Source: Blattabacterium cuenoti (lineage in GTDB: Bacteria > Bacteroidota > Bacteroidia > Flavobacteriales > Blattabacteriaceae). From it: 64,000 nt of DNA. The stretch is taken from assembly GCF_014251335.1 (NCBI RefSeq), contig NZ_CP059186.1, positions 1 through 64,000 of the forward strand. The letters run 5' to 3'. The stretch's first letter is position 1. Every line of letters begins with the position of its first letter. A model generated the notes under the pieces. That model saw only the letters and a list, made by a program, of their open reading frames with translations. It was not told the DNA's origin and did not search any database. Shown here one piece after another: positions 1-10,652 of this stretch. The position numbers and the translations under genes are program-made.

Positions 1-1254
1 ATGGATAATGAAGCTTTAATAGATTCTTTTTCAGATTTTAAATATGAAAAAAATATAGATATAGTGAGTCTTATGGCCATTTTAGAAGAATCTATACGAT
101 GTGTTTTAAGAAAAAAATATGAATCGTCACAAAATTACGATATCATCGTTAATCCAGATCAAGGTGATTTAGAAATATGGAGAAATCGTATAGTAGTCCA
201 GGATGGAAAAGTAAAAGATATAAATAAGGAAATAGAATTATCTATAGCTAGAAAAATAGAACCCGATTTTGAAATTGGAGAGGAAGTTACAGAAAAAGTA
301 GAATTACAATCTTTGGGACGAAGAGCCATTTTATCTCTAAGACAAAATTTGCTTTCTAAAATTAACGAATATGACAACACAAACACTTATAAAAAATTTA
401 AAAATAAAATAGGAGAAATTATTAATGTGGAAGTCTATCATATTTTGCCTAAACAAATAATTATGAGAGATGATGAACAAAACGAAATGGTTTTACCTAA
501 ACAAGAACAAATTCCAAGTGATTTTTTTAGAAAAGGAGATCCAGTTAGAGCTTTAGTTAAACGAGTAGACTGGAAAGAGAATAAACCTTTTGCTATTCTT
601 ACGAGAAAAGATGAATCTTTTTTAGAAGAGCTTTTTAAGATGGAAATACCAGAGGTTTCTGATGGTTTAATTACAGTAAAAAAAGTGGCACGTATTCCAG
701 GAGAGAAAGCTAAAGTAGCGGTAGAATCTTATGATGATCGTATAGATCCAGTTGGAGCTTGTGTGGGAATGAAAGGGTCTAGAATTCATCCTATTGTCAG
801 GGAATTAAAAAATGAAAATATAGATGTTATTAATTATACCTCTAATACACAATTATATATAACACGATCTTTAAGCCCTGCTAAAGTTTCTATGATGGAA
901 ATTAATGAAGAACATAAATATGTAAATGTATATGTAAAAATTGAAGAAATATCAAAAGCAATTGGAAAAGGGGGACAAAATATAAAATTAGCAAGTCAAT
1001 TAACCGGATACAAAATTCATATATTCAGAGATTATCCTTATGAAGATGATGTAGAACTAACAGAATTTTCTGATGAAATAGAATCAGAAGTTTTAGAAAA
1101 ATTTCATAAAGTAGGTTTAAATACTGCAAAATCAGTTTTAAATTACAGAAAAAATGATTTAAGTAAACGGACTAATCTTGAAGAAAAAACTATAAACAAA
1201 GTATTCACCATATTGAGAAAAGAATTTGAAGAAGAATTAAATATAAATACGTAA
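1..1254 (+). CDS. nusA: Transcription termination/antitermination factor NusA
   Basis: NusA binds RNA polymerase and nascent RNA to modulate pausing, termination and antitermination. The 417-residue product has the bacterial order: an N-terminal RNAP-binding domain (about 1-130), an S1 domain (about 135-200) and two KH domains. The KH1 signature GACVGMKG lies near residues 252-259 and the KH2 signature IGKGGQN near 321-327. The E. coli acidic repeats are absent, as is usual in Bacteroidetes. The ATG is at the first base of the window and the N-terminal sequence looks complete, so the gene is probably whole; upstream partners (rimP is usual) are outside the window. infB follows on the same strand after a 56-base gap, the common nusA-infB arrangement. 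Confidence 0.97.
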   Translation: MDNEALIDSFSDFKYEKNIDIVSLMAILEESIRCVLRKKYESSQNYDIIVNPDQGDLEIWRNRIVVQDGKVKDINKEIELSIARKIEPDFEIGEEVTEKVELQSLGRRAILSLRQNLLSKINEYDNTNTYKKFKNKIGEIINVEVYHILPKQIIMRDDEQNEMVLPKQEQIPSDFFRKGDPVRALVKRVDWKENKPFAILTRKDESFLEELFKMEIPEVSDGLITVKKVARIPGEKAKVAVESYDDRIDPVGACVGMKGSRIHPIVRELKNENIDVINYTSNTQLYITRSLSPAKVSMMEINEEHKYVNVYVKIEEISKAIGKGGQNIKLASQLTGYKIHIFRDYPYEDDVELTEFSDEIESEVLEKFHKVGLNTAKSVLNYRKNDLSKRTNLEEKTINKVFTILRKEFEEELNINT

Positions 1255-1310
1255 TTTTTTCTTTACTAATATTTTTATTTTTGCTCTTAAAATACATTTT
1301 ATATTTTTAT

Positions 1311-3923
1311 ATGACTGATAAAATCAGATTAAAAACAGTATTGACCAAATTTAATATATCCTTACAAAGAGTAATTAGTTTCTTACAAAAAAAAGGAATT
1401 GAAATAGAAAATAATCCTAATGCGAAAATAGAAGAACAAGTATATAAATTTCTTCTCAGAGAATTTAAAACTTACAAAGAAATACGAGATGCATCTGAGA
1501 AAGTTTTTTTGCAAAAAAGAATGGAAAAAGAAAAAATAAAAGAAGAATTATTAAAATCAAAACACGTTCATAATTATCAAGTTATACGAGCCAAATCAGA
1601 TAGATTAATTGAATTTAAAAAAATAGGAAAAATAGATATTGAGACATTAGATAAAAAATATGGGACTAAAGAAGAAAAAAAAAATAAATTATATCAACAT
1701 AAAGAGAAAAAAATAGAAAATAGATTTAAAAATAAACCTGAACATATTGATACTATTTATCAAAAACTAGATGGAGTCATGTTAACAGGAGATAGAATAG
1801 ATTTATCTCAATTTGAAAAAAAAAGAACTAAATCAGAAACTAAAAGAAAACGAAAAAGAATTAAAAAAGAAATTTTCATTGAAGAAGTGAAAAATATTCC
1901 TACAGGAAAAAAACAAAATAAAGAAAGAAAATCTTCTTTTAATATTAATAAACATTCTAATGAGAAGAAAATAGATAAGTCTAAAAATAAAAAAAATGCA
2001 CAAAAATCAGTAATTACTGATGAGCAAATCAAAAAACAAATTAAAGAAACTTTGGAAAAATTATCTTCCAAAAGAATGAAATCAAAAGCTTCAAAAATCA
2101 GAAAAGAAAAACGTCAATCTAAGAAAGAAAAGAGGCTTCTGCAAAATGAAATAGAAAATAAAAAAGAGGAAAAAATTATTAAATTAGCTGAATTTACTAC
2201 AGTTAATGAATTAGCATCTATGATGAAAGTTAATGCTACTGATGTAATTATGTCTTGCATGTCTTTAGGAATTATGGTTACTATGAATCAAAGATTAGAT
2301 GCAGAAATATTAACTTTAGTTGCAGATGAATTTGGATACAATGTAAAATTTATTGGTCTGGATTTAGAAGAAGCCGTTCAAGATGATAAAGATTTAGAGG
2401 AGCATTTAAAACCTAGACCTCCCATCATTACTGTTATGGGACATGTAGATCATGGAAAAACATCTTTGTTAGATTATATTAGAAATACTAATGTTATTGC
2501 AGGGGAAGAGGGTGGAATAACACAACATATAGCCGCTTATAGTGTAGAATGTACCAATAATCAAAGTATTACTTTTTTAGATACTCCAGGTCATGAAGCT
2601 TTCACTGCTATGCGCGCAAGAGGAGCACAAATCACAGATATCGCAATCATAGTTATAGCGGCAGATGATCAAGTTATGCCACAAACTAGGGAAGCAATTA
2701 GTCATGCTCAAGCTGCTAGTGTTCCTATTCTTTTTGTTTTCAATAAAATTGATAAATCTAATGCAAATTCAGATAAAATTAGAGAACAATTAGCTAATTT
2801 GAATTTTTTAGTAAAAGAATGGGGAGGAAAATATACTACTCAAGAAGTATCAGCAAAATTGGGAACTGGAATAGATGAATTATTAAAAAAAGTACTTTTA
2901 GTTGCTCAATTATTAAATTTAAAAGCTAATCCAAATAAACCAGCTATAGGAACAGTTATAGAAGCTTCTTTAGATAAAGGAAGAGGATACATTACTACTT
3001 TACTTCTACAAGGAGGAACATTAAAAGTTGGAGATTATATTTTGGCAGGGAGTCATCATGGAAAAGTAAAAAATATTTTAGATGAACGAGGTAAATCTAT
3101 ATCCTCATCAGGTCCATCTAAACCTATTACTATATTAGGATTGAATGGAGCACCTACAGCCGGAGACAAATTTAAAGTATTTAAAGATGAAAAAGAAGCT
3201 AAACAGCTGGCTTCTAGAAGAGAACAATTGCAAAGAGAACAAAATATACGGTCTCAAAAACATCTTACATTAGATGAAATAGGAAGACGTATAGCATTAG
3301 GTGATTTTAAAGAATTAAAAATTATTATTAAAGGAGATGTAGATGGATCAGTTGAAGCAATTGCTGATGCTCTTCAAAAATTATCAACGAATACAATTAT
3401 GGTCAATATTATTTATAAAGGAGTCGGGCAGATTACAGAATCTGATGTTTTATTAGCAAGTGCTTCAGATGCTATTATTATAGGATTTAATGTTCGGCCT
3501 AATATTGGAGCTAAAAATATAGCGAAAAAAGAAAATATAGAGATACGAACTTATTCTATCATATACGATGTGACCAATGATATTCAGGAAGCTATGGATG
3601 GGATGTTATCTCCAGAGATTAGAGAGAAAATATTAGGGAATGCTGAAGTTAGAGAAATATTTAAAATACCAAAAACAGGAACTATAGCTGGATGCATGGT
3701 AATAGAAGGAAAATTATTACGTCAAGCGAAAGTAAGATTGATTAGAGAAGGAATTGTGATTCATAATGGAGAATTTACTTCTCTTAAACGTTTTAAAGAA
3801 GATGTTAAAGAAGTTTCAAAAGGATATGAATGTGGGTTAGGAATCAAAAATTATCATAATATCAGATCTGGAGATCTTATAGAAGTTTATGAAGAGTTAT
3901 CGGAATATAAAAAAAATAAATAA
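1311..3923 (+). CDS. infB: Translation initiation factor IF-2
   Basis: IF-2 is the GTPase that places initiator fMet-tRNA on the 30S subunit and promotes subunit joining. The ATG at 1311 gives 870 residues and a normal flavobacterial N terminus (MTDKIRLK); a TTG at 1281 would add ten residues without homology. An N-terminal segment is followed by a very Lys/Glu-rich linker (about residues 60-290), an IF2_N-like module, and the GTPase domain with G1 GHVDHGKT at 377-384, then DTPGHEAF and NKID. Domains II to IV follow. Linker composition is extreme, as expected in an AT-rich genome, but the GTPase motifs are intact. Confidence 0.97.
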   Translation: MTDKIRLKTVLTKFNISLQRVISFLQKKGIEIENNPNAKIEEQVYKFLLREFKTYKEIRDASEKVFLQKRMEKEKIKEELLKSKHVHNYQVIRAKSDRLIEFKKIGKIDIETLDKKYGTKEEKKNKLYQHKEKKIENRFKNKPEHIDTIYQKLDGVMLTGDRIDLSQFEKKRTKSETKRKRKRIKKEIFIEEVKNIPTGKKQNKERKSSFNINKHSNEKKIDKSKNKKNAQKSVITDEQIKKQIKETLEKLSSKRMKSKASKIRKEKRQSKKEKRLLQNEIENKKEEKIIKLAEFTTVNELASMMKVNATDVIMSCMSLGIMVTMNQRLDAEILTLVADEFGYNVKFIGLDLEEAVQDDKDLEEHLKPRPPIITVMGHVDHGKTSLLDYIRNTNVIAGEEGGITQHIAAYSVECTNNQSITFLDTPGHEAFTAMRARGAQITDIAIIVIAADDQVMPQTREAISHAQAASVPILFVFNKIDKSNANSDKIREQLANLNFLVKEWGGKYTTQEVSAKLGTGIDELLKKVLLVAQLLNLKANPNKPAIGTVIEASLDKGRGYITTLLLQGGTLKVGDYILAGSHHGKVKNILDERGKSISSSGPSKPITILGLNGAPTAGDKFKVFKDEKEAKQLASRREQLQREQNIRSQKHLTLDEIGRRIALGDFKELKIIIKGDVDGSVEAIADALQKLSTNTIMVNIIYKGVGQITESDVLLASASDAIIIGFNVRPNIGAKNIAKKENIEIRTYSIIYDVTNDIQEAMDGMLSPEIREKILGNAEVREIFKIPKTGTIAGCMVIEGKLLRQAKVRLIREGIVIHNGEFTSLKRFKEDVKEVSKGYECGLGIKNYHNIRSGDLIEVYEELSEYKKNK

Positions 3924-3938
3924 TGAATAAAATAATAT

Positions 3939-5651
3939 ATGTATAGAACACATAATTGTGGAGAATTGAGTCGAAAAGATATTGGAAAAGAAGTGATATT
4001 ATCTGGATGGATTCAAAAAATAAGAAATTTAGGATCTTTATTTTTCATAGATATTAGAGATTATTTTGGTGTTACACAATTAATTTTTTCTAAAAAATCA
4101 GTAAATAAAAATTTTTTTTTGGGAAAAGAATTTTTAATTAAAGTAAAAGGTAAAGTAATAGAAAGATTTTCTAAAAACTACAATATTCCTACAGGTGAAA
4201 TAGAAATTTCAGTATCTCATATAGATTTATTAAATTCATCTTTATCTCCTCCTTTTACTATAGAAAATAAAACAGATGGAAATGAAGAAATTAGAATGCT
4301 TTACCGATATCTTGATATTAGGAGAGATCCTATTAAAAATAATTTGATTCTTCGTCATAATTTAGCTTTGGAAACACGTAATTTTCTTTCCAAAAATGGA
4401 TTTTTAGAAATAGAAACTCCTGTATTGATAAATTATACTCCAGAAGGAGCTAGAAGTTTTGTCGTTCCTTCTAGAACGCACATTAATAAATTCTATACAT
4501 TAGCTCAATCTCCACAATTATTTAAACAATTGTTGATGATAGGAGGAATTGACAAATATTTTCAGATTGTAAAATGTTTTAGGGACGAAGATTCTCGTTC
4601 TGATAGACAAATAGAATTTACACAAATAGATTGTGAAATGTCTTTCGTAGAAGTACACGATGTATTAACATTTTTTGAACATTTTATCAAACATATATTC
4701 AAAATAATTAAGAATATTCAATTAGATCCTTTCCCTTGTATTTCTTATTATGATGCTATCAAAATGTATGGTACGGATTCTCCTGATATTCGTTTTGATA
4801 TACCTTTTGTCGAATTGAATGATTTAGTTCAAAAACAAGATATTAATTTATTAAAAATACAAGAATTAGTAATAGGAATTAAAATTAAAAAATGTTATAA
4901 TATTCATGAAAATGATAAAATGAATTGTTTTCTGAAAAAAATAGAAAATAAAAATTTTTTTTGGATAAAATATTTATATGATCGAACTTTACTTTATTCT
5001 GACCAAAATTTTTTAAATAAGGAAATTATAAAAATTTTCATAAAATATTTTGAAGCAAACCCCGGTGATTTATTATTTTTCTCTTATGGAAAAAAAAGAA
5101 AAACTAGAGAAGAATTTGGAAAAATACGATTAAAAATAGCAGATTTTTTGAATTTAAGAAATTCTAAAATATTTAAACCTTTGTGGATAAAAGATTTACC
5201 TCTATTAGAATGGGAAGAAAAATCTAAAAAATATAAATCTGTACATCATCCATTTACTAGTCCAAAAGAAGAAGATATTCATTTATTGGAAAAACATCCA
5301 AAAAAAATTCGTTCTAAATCTTATGATTTGATTATAAATGGAATAGAAATCGGAAGTGGATCTATACGTATTCACAATAAAAACGTACAAAATTTAATTT
5401 TTAAACATTTAGGATTATCTAAAAAAGAAATAGAATCTAGATTCGGTTTTTTTGTAAAAGCTTTCGAATATGGTATTCCTCCTCATGGAGGAATAGCTTT
5501 TGGATTAGACAGACTAATTAATATTTTGGAAGGAAATCAGAATATAAAAAACTTCATAGCTTTTCCAAAAAATAATTATGGAAAAGATATAATGATAAAT
5601 GCTCCATCTTTTTTAGAAAAAGAAAAATTAAAAGAGCTACATCTGCGTTAG
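3939..5651 (+). CDS. aspS: Aspartate--tRNA ligase
   Basis: Class II synthetase that charges tRNA-Asp. The 570-residue product has an N-terminal OB-fold anticodon-binding domain (about 1-105) and a class II catalytic core. Motif 2, FRDEDSR, is at 214-220, followed by DRQIEFTQID; motif 3, GIAFGLDR, is at 518-525. The region between them that holds the GAD insertion domain in bacterial AspRS is short and poorly conserved, which suggests erosion of that accessory domain. The ATG lies 15 bases after the infB stop. The 3' end overlaps the convergent ppa gene by 15 bases. Confidence 0.96.
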   Translation: MYRTHNCGELSRKDIGKEVILSGWIQKIRNLGSLFFIDIRDYFGVTQLIFSKKSVNKNFFLGKEFLIKVKGKVIERFSKNYNIPTGEIEISVSHIDLLNSSLSPPFTIENKTDGNEEIRMLYRYLDIRRDPIKNNLILRHNLALETRNFLSKNGFLEIETPVLINYTPEGARSFVVPSRTHINKFYTLAQSPQLFKQLLMIGGIDKYFQIVKCFRDEDSRSDRQIEFTQIDCEMSFVEVHDVLTFFEHFIKHIFKIIKNIQLDPFPCISYYDAIKMYGTDSPDIRFDIPFVELNDLVQKQDINLLKIQELVIGIKIKKCYNIHENDKMNCFLKKIENKNFFWIKYLYDRTLLYSDQNFLNKEIIKIFIKYFEANPGDLLFFSYGKKRKTREEFGKIRLKIADFLNLRNSKIFKPLWIKDLPLLEWEEKSKKYKSVHHPFTSPKEEDIHLLEKHPKKIRSKSYDLIINGIEIGSGSIRIHNKNVQNLIFKHLGLSKKEIESRFGFFVKAFEYGIPPHGGIAFGLDRLINILEGNQNIKNFIAFPKNNYGKDIMINAPSFLEKEKLKELHLR

Positions 5652-6134
5652 ATTATTTTGATATCGTAAACAAGATTTATGATATACAGAAATTGCTTCT
5701 TTTTGATCCTTCCAATTTCCTATTTTCACTTTTTTGTTTTCTAAATCTTTATATACCAAAAAAAAATGTTCTATCTCTTTTTTTGTATGTAAAGGGATTT
5801 CATCAATATTATTTATAATATTATAATTAGGATCTGCAACTGGAACACAAATAATTTTTTCATCTTCTCCTTTTTCATCTATCATGAAAAAAATTCCTAT
5901 AGGTTTTACTGTTATTAAACAACCTGGTATTGTAGGTTCTGTTAAAAAAACCAATACATCTAATGGATCTCCATCCATAGAAAGAGTTTTTGGTATAAAA
6001 CCATAATCTGTTGGATAACTCATAGGAGAATACAATACTCGATCTAATCGAATGAGATTATTTTTTTTGTCAAATTCATATTTGTTTCTGCTTCCTTTGG
6101 GAATTTCTATAAGTGCATCAAAACTGACTTTCAT
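5637..6134 (-). CDS. ppa: Inorganic pyrophosphatase (family I)
   Basis: Hydrolyses pyrophosphate to phosphate and so drives biosynthetic reactions. At 165 residues it is normal length for a soluble family I enzyme. The metal-binding signature DGDPLDVLV starts at residue 54 (Asp54, Asp56, Asp59). The conserved early Lys18/Glu20 pair and the YPTDYGFIP segment (40-48) are present. It is transcribed towards aspS and its last codons lie inside the aspS coding end. Upstream on the same strand, 13 bases away, is the E2 acyltransferase gene. Confidence 0.96.
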   Translation of the reverse strand: MKVSFDALIEIPKGSRNKYEFDKKNNLIRLDRVLYSPMSYPTDYGFIPKTLSMDGDPLDVLVFLTEPTIPGCLITVKPIGIFFMIDEKGEDEKIICVPVADPNYNIINNIDEIPLHTKKEIEHFFLVYKDLENKKVKIGNWKDQKEAISVYHKSCLRYQNNLTQM

Positions 6135-6147
6135 AATTTTTATAATA

Positions 6148-7335
6148 TTATATTTTTATATAACAATTAAATTTTTCTAAATATAAAGCTACTTTTTTAG
6201 CGAAACATCCACCTAAAACACCATCTATTACACGGTGATCATAAGAATGAGACAAATAAATTTTGTGTCTTATTCCTATTAAATCTCCTTCTGGAGTTTC
6301 AATTATAGATAATTTTTTTTGAATAAGACCTATTGCCATAATAGCAACCTGCGGTTGATGTATAATTGGTGTACCAAAAAGATTTCCAAAGCTCCCGATA
6401 TTACTAATTGTATAAGTTCCACCTTGAGTTTCTTCAGGCTTTAATTGATTAGATTTAGCTCTTTTTATTAAATCATTAATAATTTTTATTAATCCTACTA
6501 AATTGTAAGAATCTGCATTTTTTATCACAGGAACAATCAAATTACCATTGGGTAAAGCAGTGGCTAATCCTATATGGATATTTCTTTTTTTTATTATACT
6601 TGTTCCATTTACTGAAATATTTATCATAGGAAGATCTTTTATAGCTTTTACTACACATTCAACAAAAACAGACATTAAGGTTAATTTTTCTCCTGTACTT
6701 TTCTGAAAAGTATCTTTTATTTTTTCTCTCCATTTCACTATATTAGTCACATCCGCTTCAACAAAAGAAGTAACATGTGCGGAAATATTTTTACTGCTTA
6801 CCATATGTTCTGCAGTAATTCTACGTACTCTATCCATCTCAATTATTTCTTCATTTTTATTATTTATCCCCCTAATACTATCATATTGAGAAAAAGGAAT
6901 AACAATCTTACTTTTTTTAATACTAATATATTTCAATATATCTTTCTTAGTTACACGTCCTTTTTCTCCAGTTCCTTCTATCGTATCCAATTCATAAAAA
7001 CTGATCCCTTCTCTGTGAGCAATAGTACGTACAAGAGGAGAATAAAAACGTTTTTTACTTTTTTCCATTGGAACATTTTCTATAGAAAATTTTTCTTCCG
7101 TTTCTAAAATAGCAATAAAACTTCCTACTTTAGCTACTTCATTAGGAGCAAATAGTTTCTTTTTTAAGATACCATTTACAGGGGAAGATATTTCAGAATC
7201 AACTTTATCTGTAGCAATTTCTACCAAAAGATCTTCTTTTTTTACAGAATCTCCCTCTTCTTTTAACCAACGAATGATAGTAGCCTCAGCTATACTTTCA
7301 CCCATGGCTGGAAGGGGCAAATTATACTCGGCCAT
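6148..7335 (-). CDS. 2-oxoacid dehydrogenase complex E2 (dihydrolipoamide acyltransferase)
   Basis: Core acyltransferase of a pyruvate- or branched-chain-type dehydrogenase complex. It has one lipoyl domain (about 1-78) with lipoyl-lysine Lys44 in ATDKVDSE, an E3/E1-binding domain (about 100-140, ending GRVTKKDIL), and a catalytic domain with YDHRVIDG (His367, Asp371). The N terminus (MGESIAEATI) resembles flavobacterial branched-chain/pyruvate E2 proteins rather than SucB, and a separate sucB is present at 56557-57786, so this is probably not the 2-oxoglutarate E2. Its E1 partners are not in the window, so substrate specificity is open. Confidence 0.9.
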   Translation of the reverse strand: MAEYNLPLPAMGESIAEATIIRWLKEEGDSVKKEDLLVEIATDKVDSEISSPVNGILKKKLFAPNEVAKVGSFIAILETEEKFSIENVPMEKSKKRFYSPLVRTIAHREGISFYELDTIEGTGEKGRVTKKDILKYISIKKSKIVIPFSQYDSIRGINNKNEEIIEMDRVRRITAEHMVSSKNISAHVTSFVEADVTNIVKWREKIKDTFQKSTGEKLTLMSVFVECVVKAIKDLPMINISVNGTSIIKKRNIHIGLATALPNGNLIVPVIKNADSYNLVGLIKIINDLIKRAKSNQLKPEETQGGTYTISNIGSFGNLFGTPIIHQPQVAIMAIGLIQKKLSIIETPEGDLIGIRHKIYLSHSYDHRVIDGVLGGCFAKKVALYLEKFNCYIKI

Positions 7336-7350
7336 CTAGATTAATCGTTT

Positions 7351-7358
7351 TATATTTG
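7351..7358 (+). promoter_or_regulatory. Candidate Bacteroidetes -7 element upstream of the NAD(P)HX repair gene
   Basis: TATATTTG matches the Bacteroidetes -7 consensus TAnnTTTG and lies about 78 bases before the start at 7436. No convincing -33 TTTG is seen at the right distance. Such octamers are frequent by chance in AT-rich DNA, so this is tentative. Confidence 0.25.
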
Positions 7359-7435
7359 CAGATACGAATCAGATTTCACAATCTAATCAAAATAGAAAAC
7401 TTACAAAACCAAAAATAATAAATTCATTTTAAAAA

Positions 7436-8962
7436 ATGAAAATTCTTTCTTTAAATCAAATTAGAAAAACAGATCAATATTGTATTGATTCCGAATCTAT
7501 TTCTTCTGTTCAATTAATGGAAAGAGCAGCTAAAGGTTGTTTTGATTGGATTATTCATAATAATTTTTTCAAAATTAGAGAAATTCCATTTATAGTATTA
7601 GTAGGAAATGGAAATAATGGAGGAGATGGACTCTCTTTATCTTATATGTTACATTTATACGGAGCAACAGTTTCGGTATATATAGTTCCCATATCTAGTC
7701 ATTTTTCAAATGAGTTTTTAATCAAAAAAAATCAAATACTACAGCATAATATAAATTTAAAAACAATTAATGAAGGAGAAAAATTTCCTTTTTTAAATCA
7801 GGAAAGTTATATTATTGATGCTATTTTCGGAATAGGATTCAATCGTATATTGAATCAATATTGGAAATCTTTTTTTCATTATATCAATGAAAAAAAATTC
7901 CAAGCGGTTATATCCATAGACACTCCATCTGGACTTTTTATAGAAAAAAGCCATGAAAATTTTGAAGGAATAATCAAAGCTACTCATACTTTAACTTTTC
8001 AAGTTCCCAAATTATCTTTTTTATTACCAAATTACGCAGATTATGTTGGAAATTGGTATTTGATAAATATTGGATGGAATAAAGATTTTATTCGTAAAAT
8101 AAAAACTAAAAATTTTTATATAGATGATGTATATATACATGCTATATATAAAAAAAAAATAAGAAAAAAATTTTCGCATAAAGGAAATTATGGTCATGGA
8201 ATGATTATAGGTGGAAGTTTTGGCATGATAGGGTCTGTAATACTTTCCGCAACTGCCAGTTTTCGTACTGGAATAGGAAAATTAAGTGTATATGTTCCTT
8301 CCTGTGGATATCAGATAATCCAAAATGCAGTTCCAGAAGCTATTGTAAATACAGACCATCAAACACATTGGATTAGTAATATTCCAATTCTCAATGAAAA
8401 TATAAATGCAATAGGAATAGGAATGGGAATGGGAACTCATCCTAAAACGGTATATGCTCTAGAATCTTTTTTATTAAAAAATAAAAAAATACCTATGGTA
8501 ATTGATGCAGATGCTATAAATATATTATCATATGAATTCAAATTATTGGATCTTCTTCCTAAAGAAACCATCATTACTCCACATCCAAAAGAATTTCAAA
8601 GATTATGTCGTTGTTCATGGAAAAATGATTATGAAAAATTACATATTTTAAAAAAAATGTCTACTAAACATAAAATTTTTATTGTATTAAAAGGAGCACA
8701 TTCCATTATTTCAACTCCTCATGGAATTCTATATTTTAATAGTACAGGAAATACAGGGATGGCAACATCTGGGAGTGGAGATGTTCTTACTGGAATGATT
8801 ATGAGTTTTTTATCTCAAGGATATTCTCCAAAAGAATCATGCATAATGGGAGTTTATTTACACGGATTAGCAGGAGATATTGCCTCAAAAAATTTAAGCG
8901 AGGAATCCATCATCGCTAATGATATTATTAATTATATAGGAAAAGCGTATCTAAAAATTTAA
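7436..8962 (+). CDS. nnr: Bifunctional NAD(P)HX epimerase / ADP-dependent NAD(P)HX dehydratase
   Basis: Repairs hydrated NADH/NADPH. The 508 residues form two fused domains. The N-terminal YjeF_N epimerase (about 1-215) has VLVGNGNNGGDGL. The C-terminal ribokinase-like dehydratase (about 235-508) has IDADAINIL, TPHPKEFQRL, LKGAHSII and the anion-hole motif GSGD at 446-449. Both halves keep their signature motifs, so both activities are expected. The ATG at 7436 is preceded by a 100-base spacer shared with the divergent E2 gene. It converges on lnt with a 24-base gap. Confidence 0.95.
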   Translation: MKILSLNQIRKTDQYCIDSESISSVQLMERAAKGCFDWIIHNNFFKIREIPFIVLVGNGNNGGDGLSLSYMLHLYGATVSVYIVPISSHFSNEFLIKKNQILQHNINLKTINEGEKFPFLNQESYIIDAIFGIGFNRILNQYWKSFFHYINEKKFQAVISIDTPSGLFIEKSHENFEGIIKATHTLTFQVPKLSFLLPNYADYVGNWYLINIGWNKDFIRKIKTKNFYIDDVYIHAIYKKKIRKKFSHKGNYGHGMIIGGSFGMIGSVILSATASFRTGIGKLSVYVPSCGYQIIQNAVPEAIVNTDHQTHWISNIPILNENINAIGIGMGMGTHPKTVYALESFLLKNKKIPMVIDADAINILSYEFKLLDLLPKETIITPHPKEFQRLCRCSWKNDYEKLHILKKMSTKHKIFIVLKGAHSIISTPHGILYFNSTGNTGMATSGSGDVLTGMIMSFLSQGYSPKESCIMGVYLHGLAGDIASKNLSEESIIANDIINYIGKAYLKI

Positions 8963-8986
8963 TTTTATTCATATTTATTTATTGTA

Positions 8987-10579
8987 TTATCTGTATATGA
9001 TATTATATTTATATGTAATAGTATATAATAAAATTATGATTGTTGTCAATAAACTAATTTTTGAAATAAAATCTCCATATTTAATGTAAAAAGTTTTCTT
9101 TTTATTGAGATATATTTTATTATACAAAACACCTTCTTTTCCATAAGGAATATATGATATGATTTCTCCTTTTTCGTTGATAAAACAAGATATTCCTGTA
9201 TTTGCAGATCTAGCTATATATTTTCGATTTTCAATCGCTCTAATTCGAGCATAATACATATGTTGTTTATGTCCTTGCGATAATCCCCACCATCCATCAT
9301 TAGTAATAATCACCATAAAATCTACATTTTTTTTTCTAAAAAAATTAGAAACATATTCACCAAAAACAGATTCATAACAAATAATAGGAGCTATTTTTAT
9401 TCCTAAATAAGGATGGTGAAAAACAGAAGGATAAGTTTCTTTTCCAAGTTCCATTACAGTTCCTCCAAAATTAAGTAATATATTTCCTAATATAGGTGAA
9501 AAAATTTTCTTATAAGGAAAAGTTTCTACTGCTGGTACTAATTTAGATTTATGATGAAATGCAATATTTTCATTGGTCCCTATTTGAATGACCGAATTAA
9601 AAACATCTATCCATTGTATATTTTTCGTTTTTTTTGAAAAAATAGGAATGGAAGTTTTACTTTTATTTTTTTTTTTATATAAAGAAATTAATTCTACTCC
9701 TGTTATAAATACTGTATTTGGAGATTTATTTCTCAAATAATTTTTAAATACAGAAATAATTTTATTTTTATTTATATTTTTTATTTGTATTTTTTCTGAA
9801 AACATAGTTTCAGGAGCTATAATTATCATCGATTCTTTAGAGATCTTTTGATCTATTAATCTTTTTAATTTTGAAATTAATTTATTTGTGGAAATGTAAT
9901 ATTTTTGATTGTATGGATCTATGTTTGGCTGCAGTATTAATACGTTTGCAGTACGTTTATATTGATTTTTTTTATATCTTATATAAATAATATTTGAAAT
10001 AAAAATCATAATAAAAATTATTCCTACATTAAAAAATATTTTTTTATATAATAATAAAACGTTTTTATCATTTTTATATTTAATAATAGATTCTGCAAAT
10101 CCAATATTCACAATCCATATCCATATAGATCCCCCTAAAACTCCTGTATATTCATACCATTGAATCCATTCCGTGTAATTGGCGAAACCATTTCCTAAAT
10201 TCAACCAAGGCCAAGATAATTCCCATTCTAAATGCATTTTTTCGAAAGAAATCCATAAACAAACCAGAAATACATATCCTATTTTTTTGTCTTTTATATG
10301 TTTTTTAATACATGAATAAAAAGAAAAAATAATTGACATAAAAAGAGCATTACATAATACAGGGGTTAAATAAGCTTCTACAGAAAAAGTTCCATTAATT
10401 CTTTTTGCATAAGATAACCACCATGTAGAAATTGCATTCCATGTTAAAAAAGTAATAAAAGAAAATAATAAAATATAAAATAAAGAATGATTCAAATAAT
10501 TTTCTACATATAATAAAGGAACAAAAGCAATAAATAAATATATGGGATACCCATCTGTAGGCCATCCTAATCCTAACAA
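8987..10579 (-). CDS. lnt: Apolipoprotein N-acyltransferase
   Basis: Inner-membrane enzyme that N-acylates lipoproteins, the last step of lipoprotein maturation. After several N-terminal membrane helices, a periplasmic nitrilase-like domain carries the expected triad contexts: Glu in IIAPETMF, Lys in KSKLVPAVE and Cys in PIICYESVF. The first accepted start codon is TTG at 10579 (530 residues), but the open frame continues upstream and encodes a classic first helix ending SGILLGLGWP. No ATG, GTG or TTG is available there; ATT at 10615 or 10630 would restore the helix. The true gene therefore probably starts 12-17 codons upstream. The function call is firm, the start is not. Confidence 0.93.
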   Translation of the reverse strand: MLGLGWPTDGYPIYLFIAFVPLLYVENYLNHSLFYILLFSFITFLTWNAISTWWLSYAKRINGTFSVEAYLTPVLCNALFMSIIFSFYSCIKKHIKDKKIGYVFLVCLWISFEKMHLEWELSWPWLNLGNGFANYTEWIQWYEYTGVLGGSIWIWIVNIGFAESIIKYKNDKNVLLLYKKIFFNVGIIFIMIFISNIIYIRYKKNQYKRTANVLILQPNIDPYNQKYYISTNKLISKLKRLIDQKISKESMIIIAPETMFSEKIQIKNINKNKIISVFKNYLRNKSPNTVFITGVELISLYKKKNKSKTSIPIFSKKTKNIQWIDVFNSVIQIGTNENIAFHHKSKLVPAVETFPYKKIFSPILGNILLNFGGTVMELGKETYPSVFHHPYLGIKIAPIICYESVFGEYVSNFFRKKNVDFMVIITNDGWWGLSQGHKQHMYYARIRAIENRKYIARSANTGISCFINEKGEIISYIPYGKEGVLYNKIYLNKKKTFYIKYGDFISKISLLTTIIILLYTITYKYNIIYR

Positions 10580-10652
10580 AATTCCAGAAAATACACAGTA
10601 TATAAAAAATTCAATTTTTTTGTATAAAATTTTAACTGAATTTTAAAAAAAG

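Noticed and set aside
1808..2071. Antisense open frame inside infB
   Set aside because: It mirrors the Lys/Glu-rich linker of IF2 and encodes only Phe/Leu/Ser-rich sequence without a family match.
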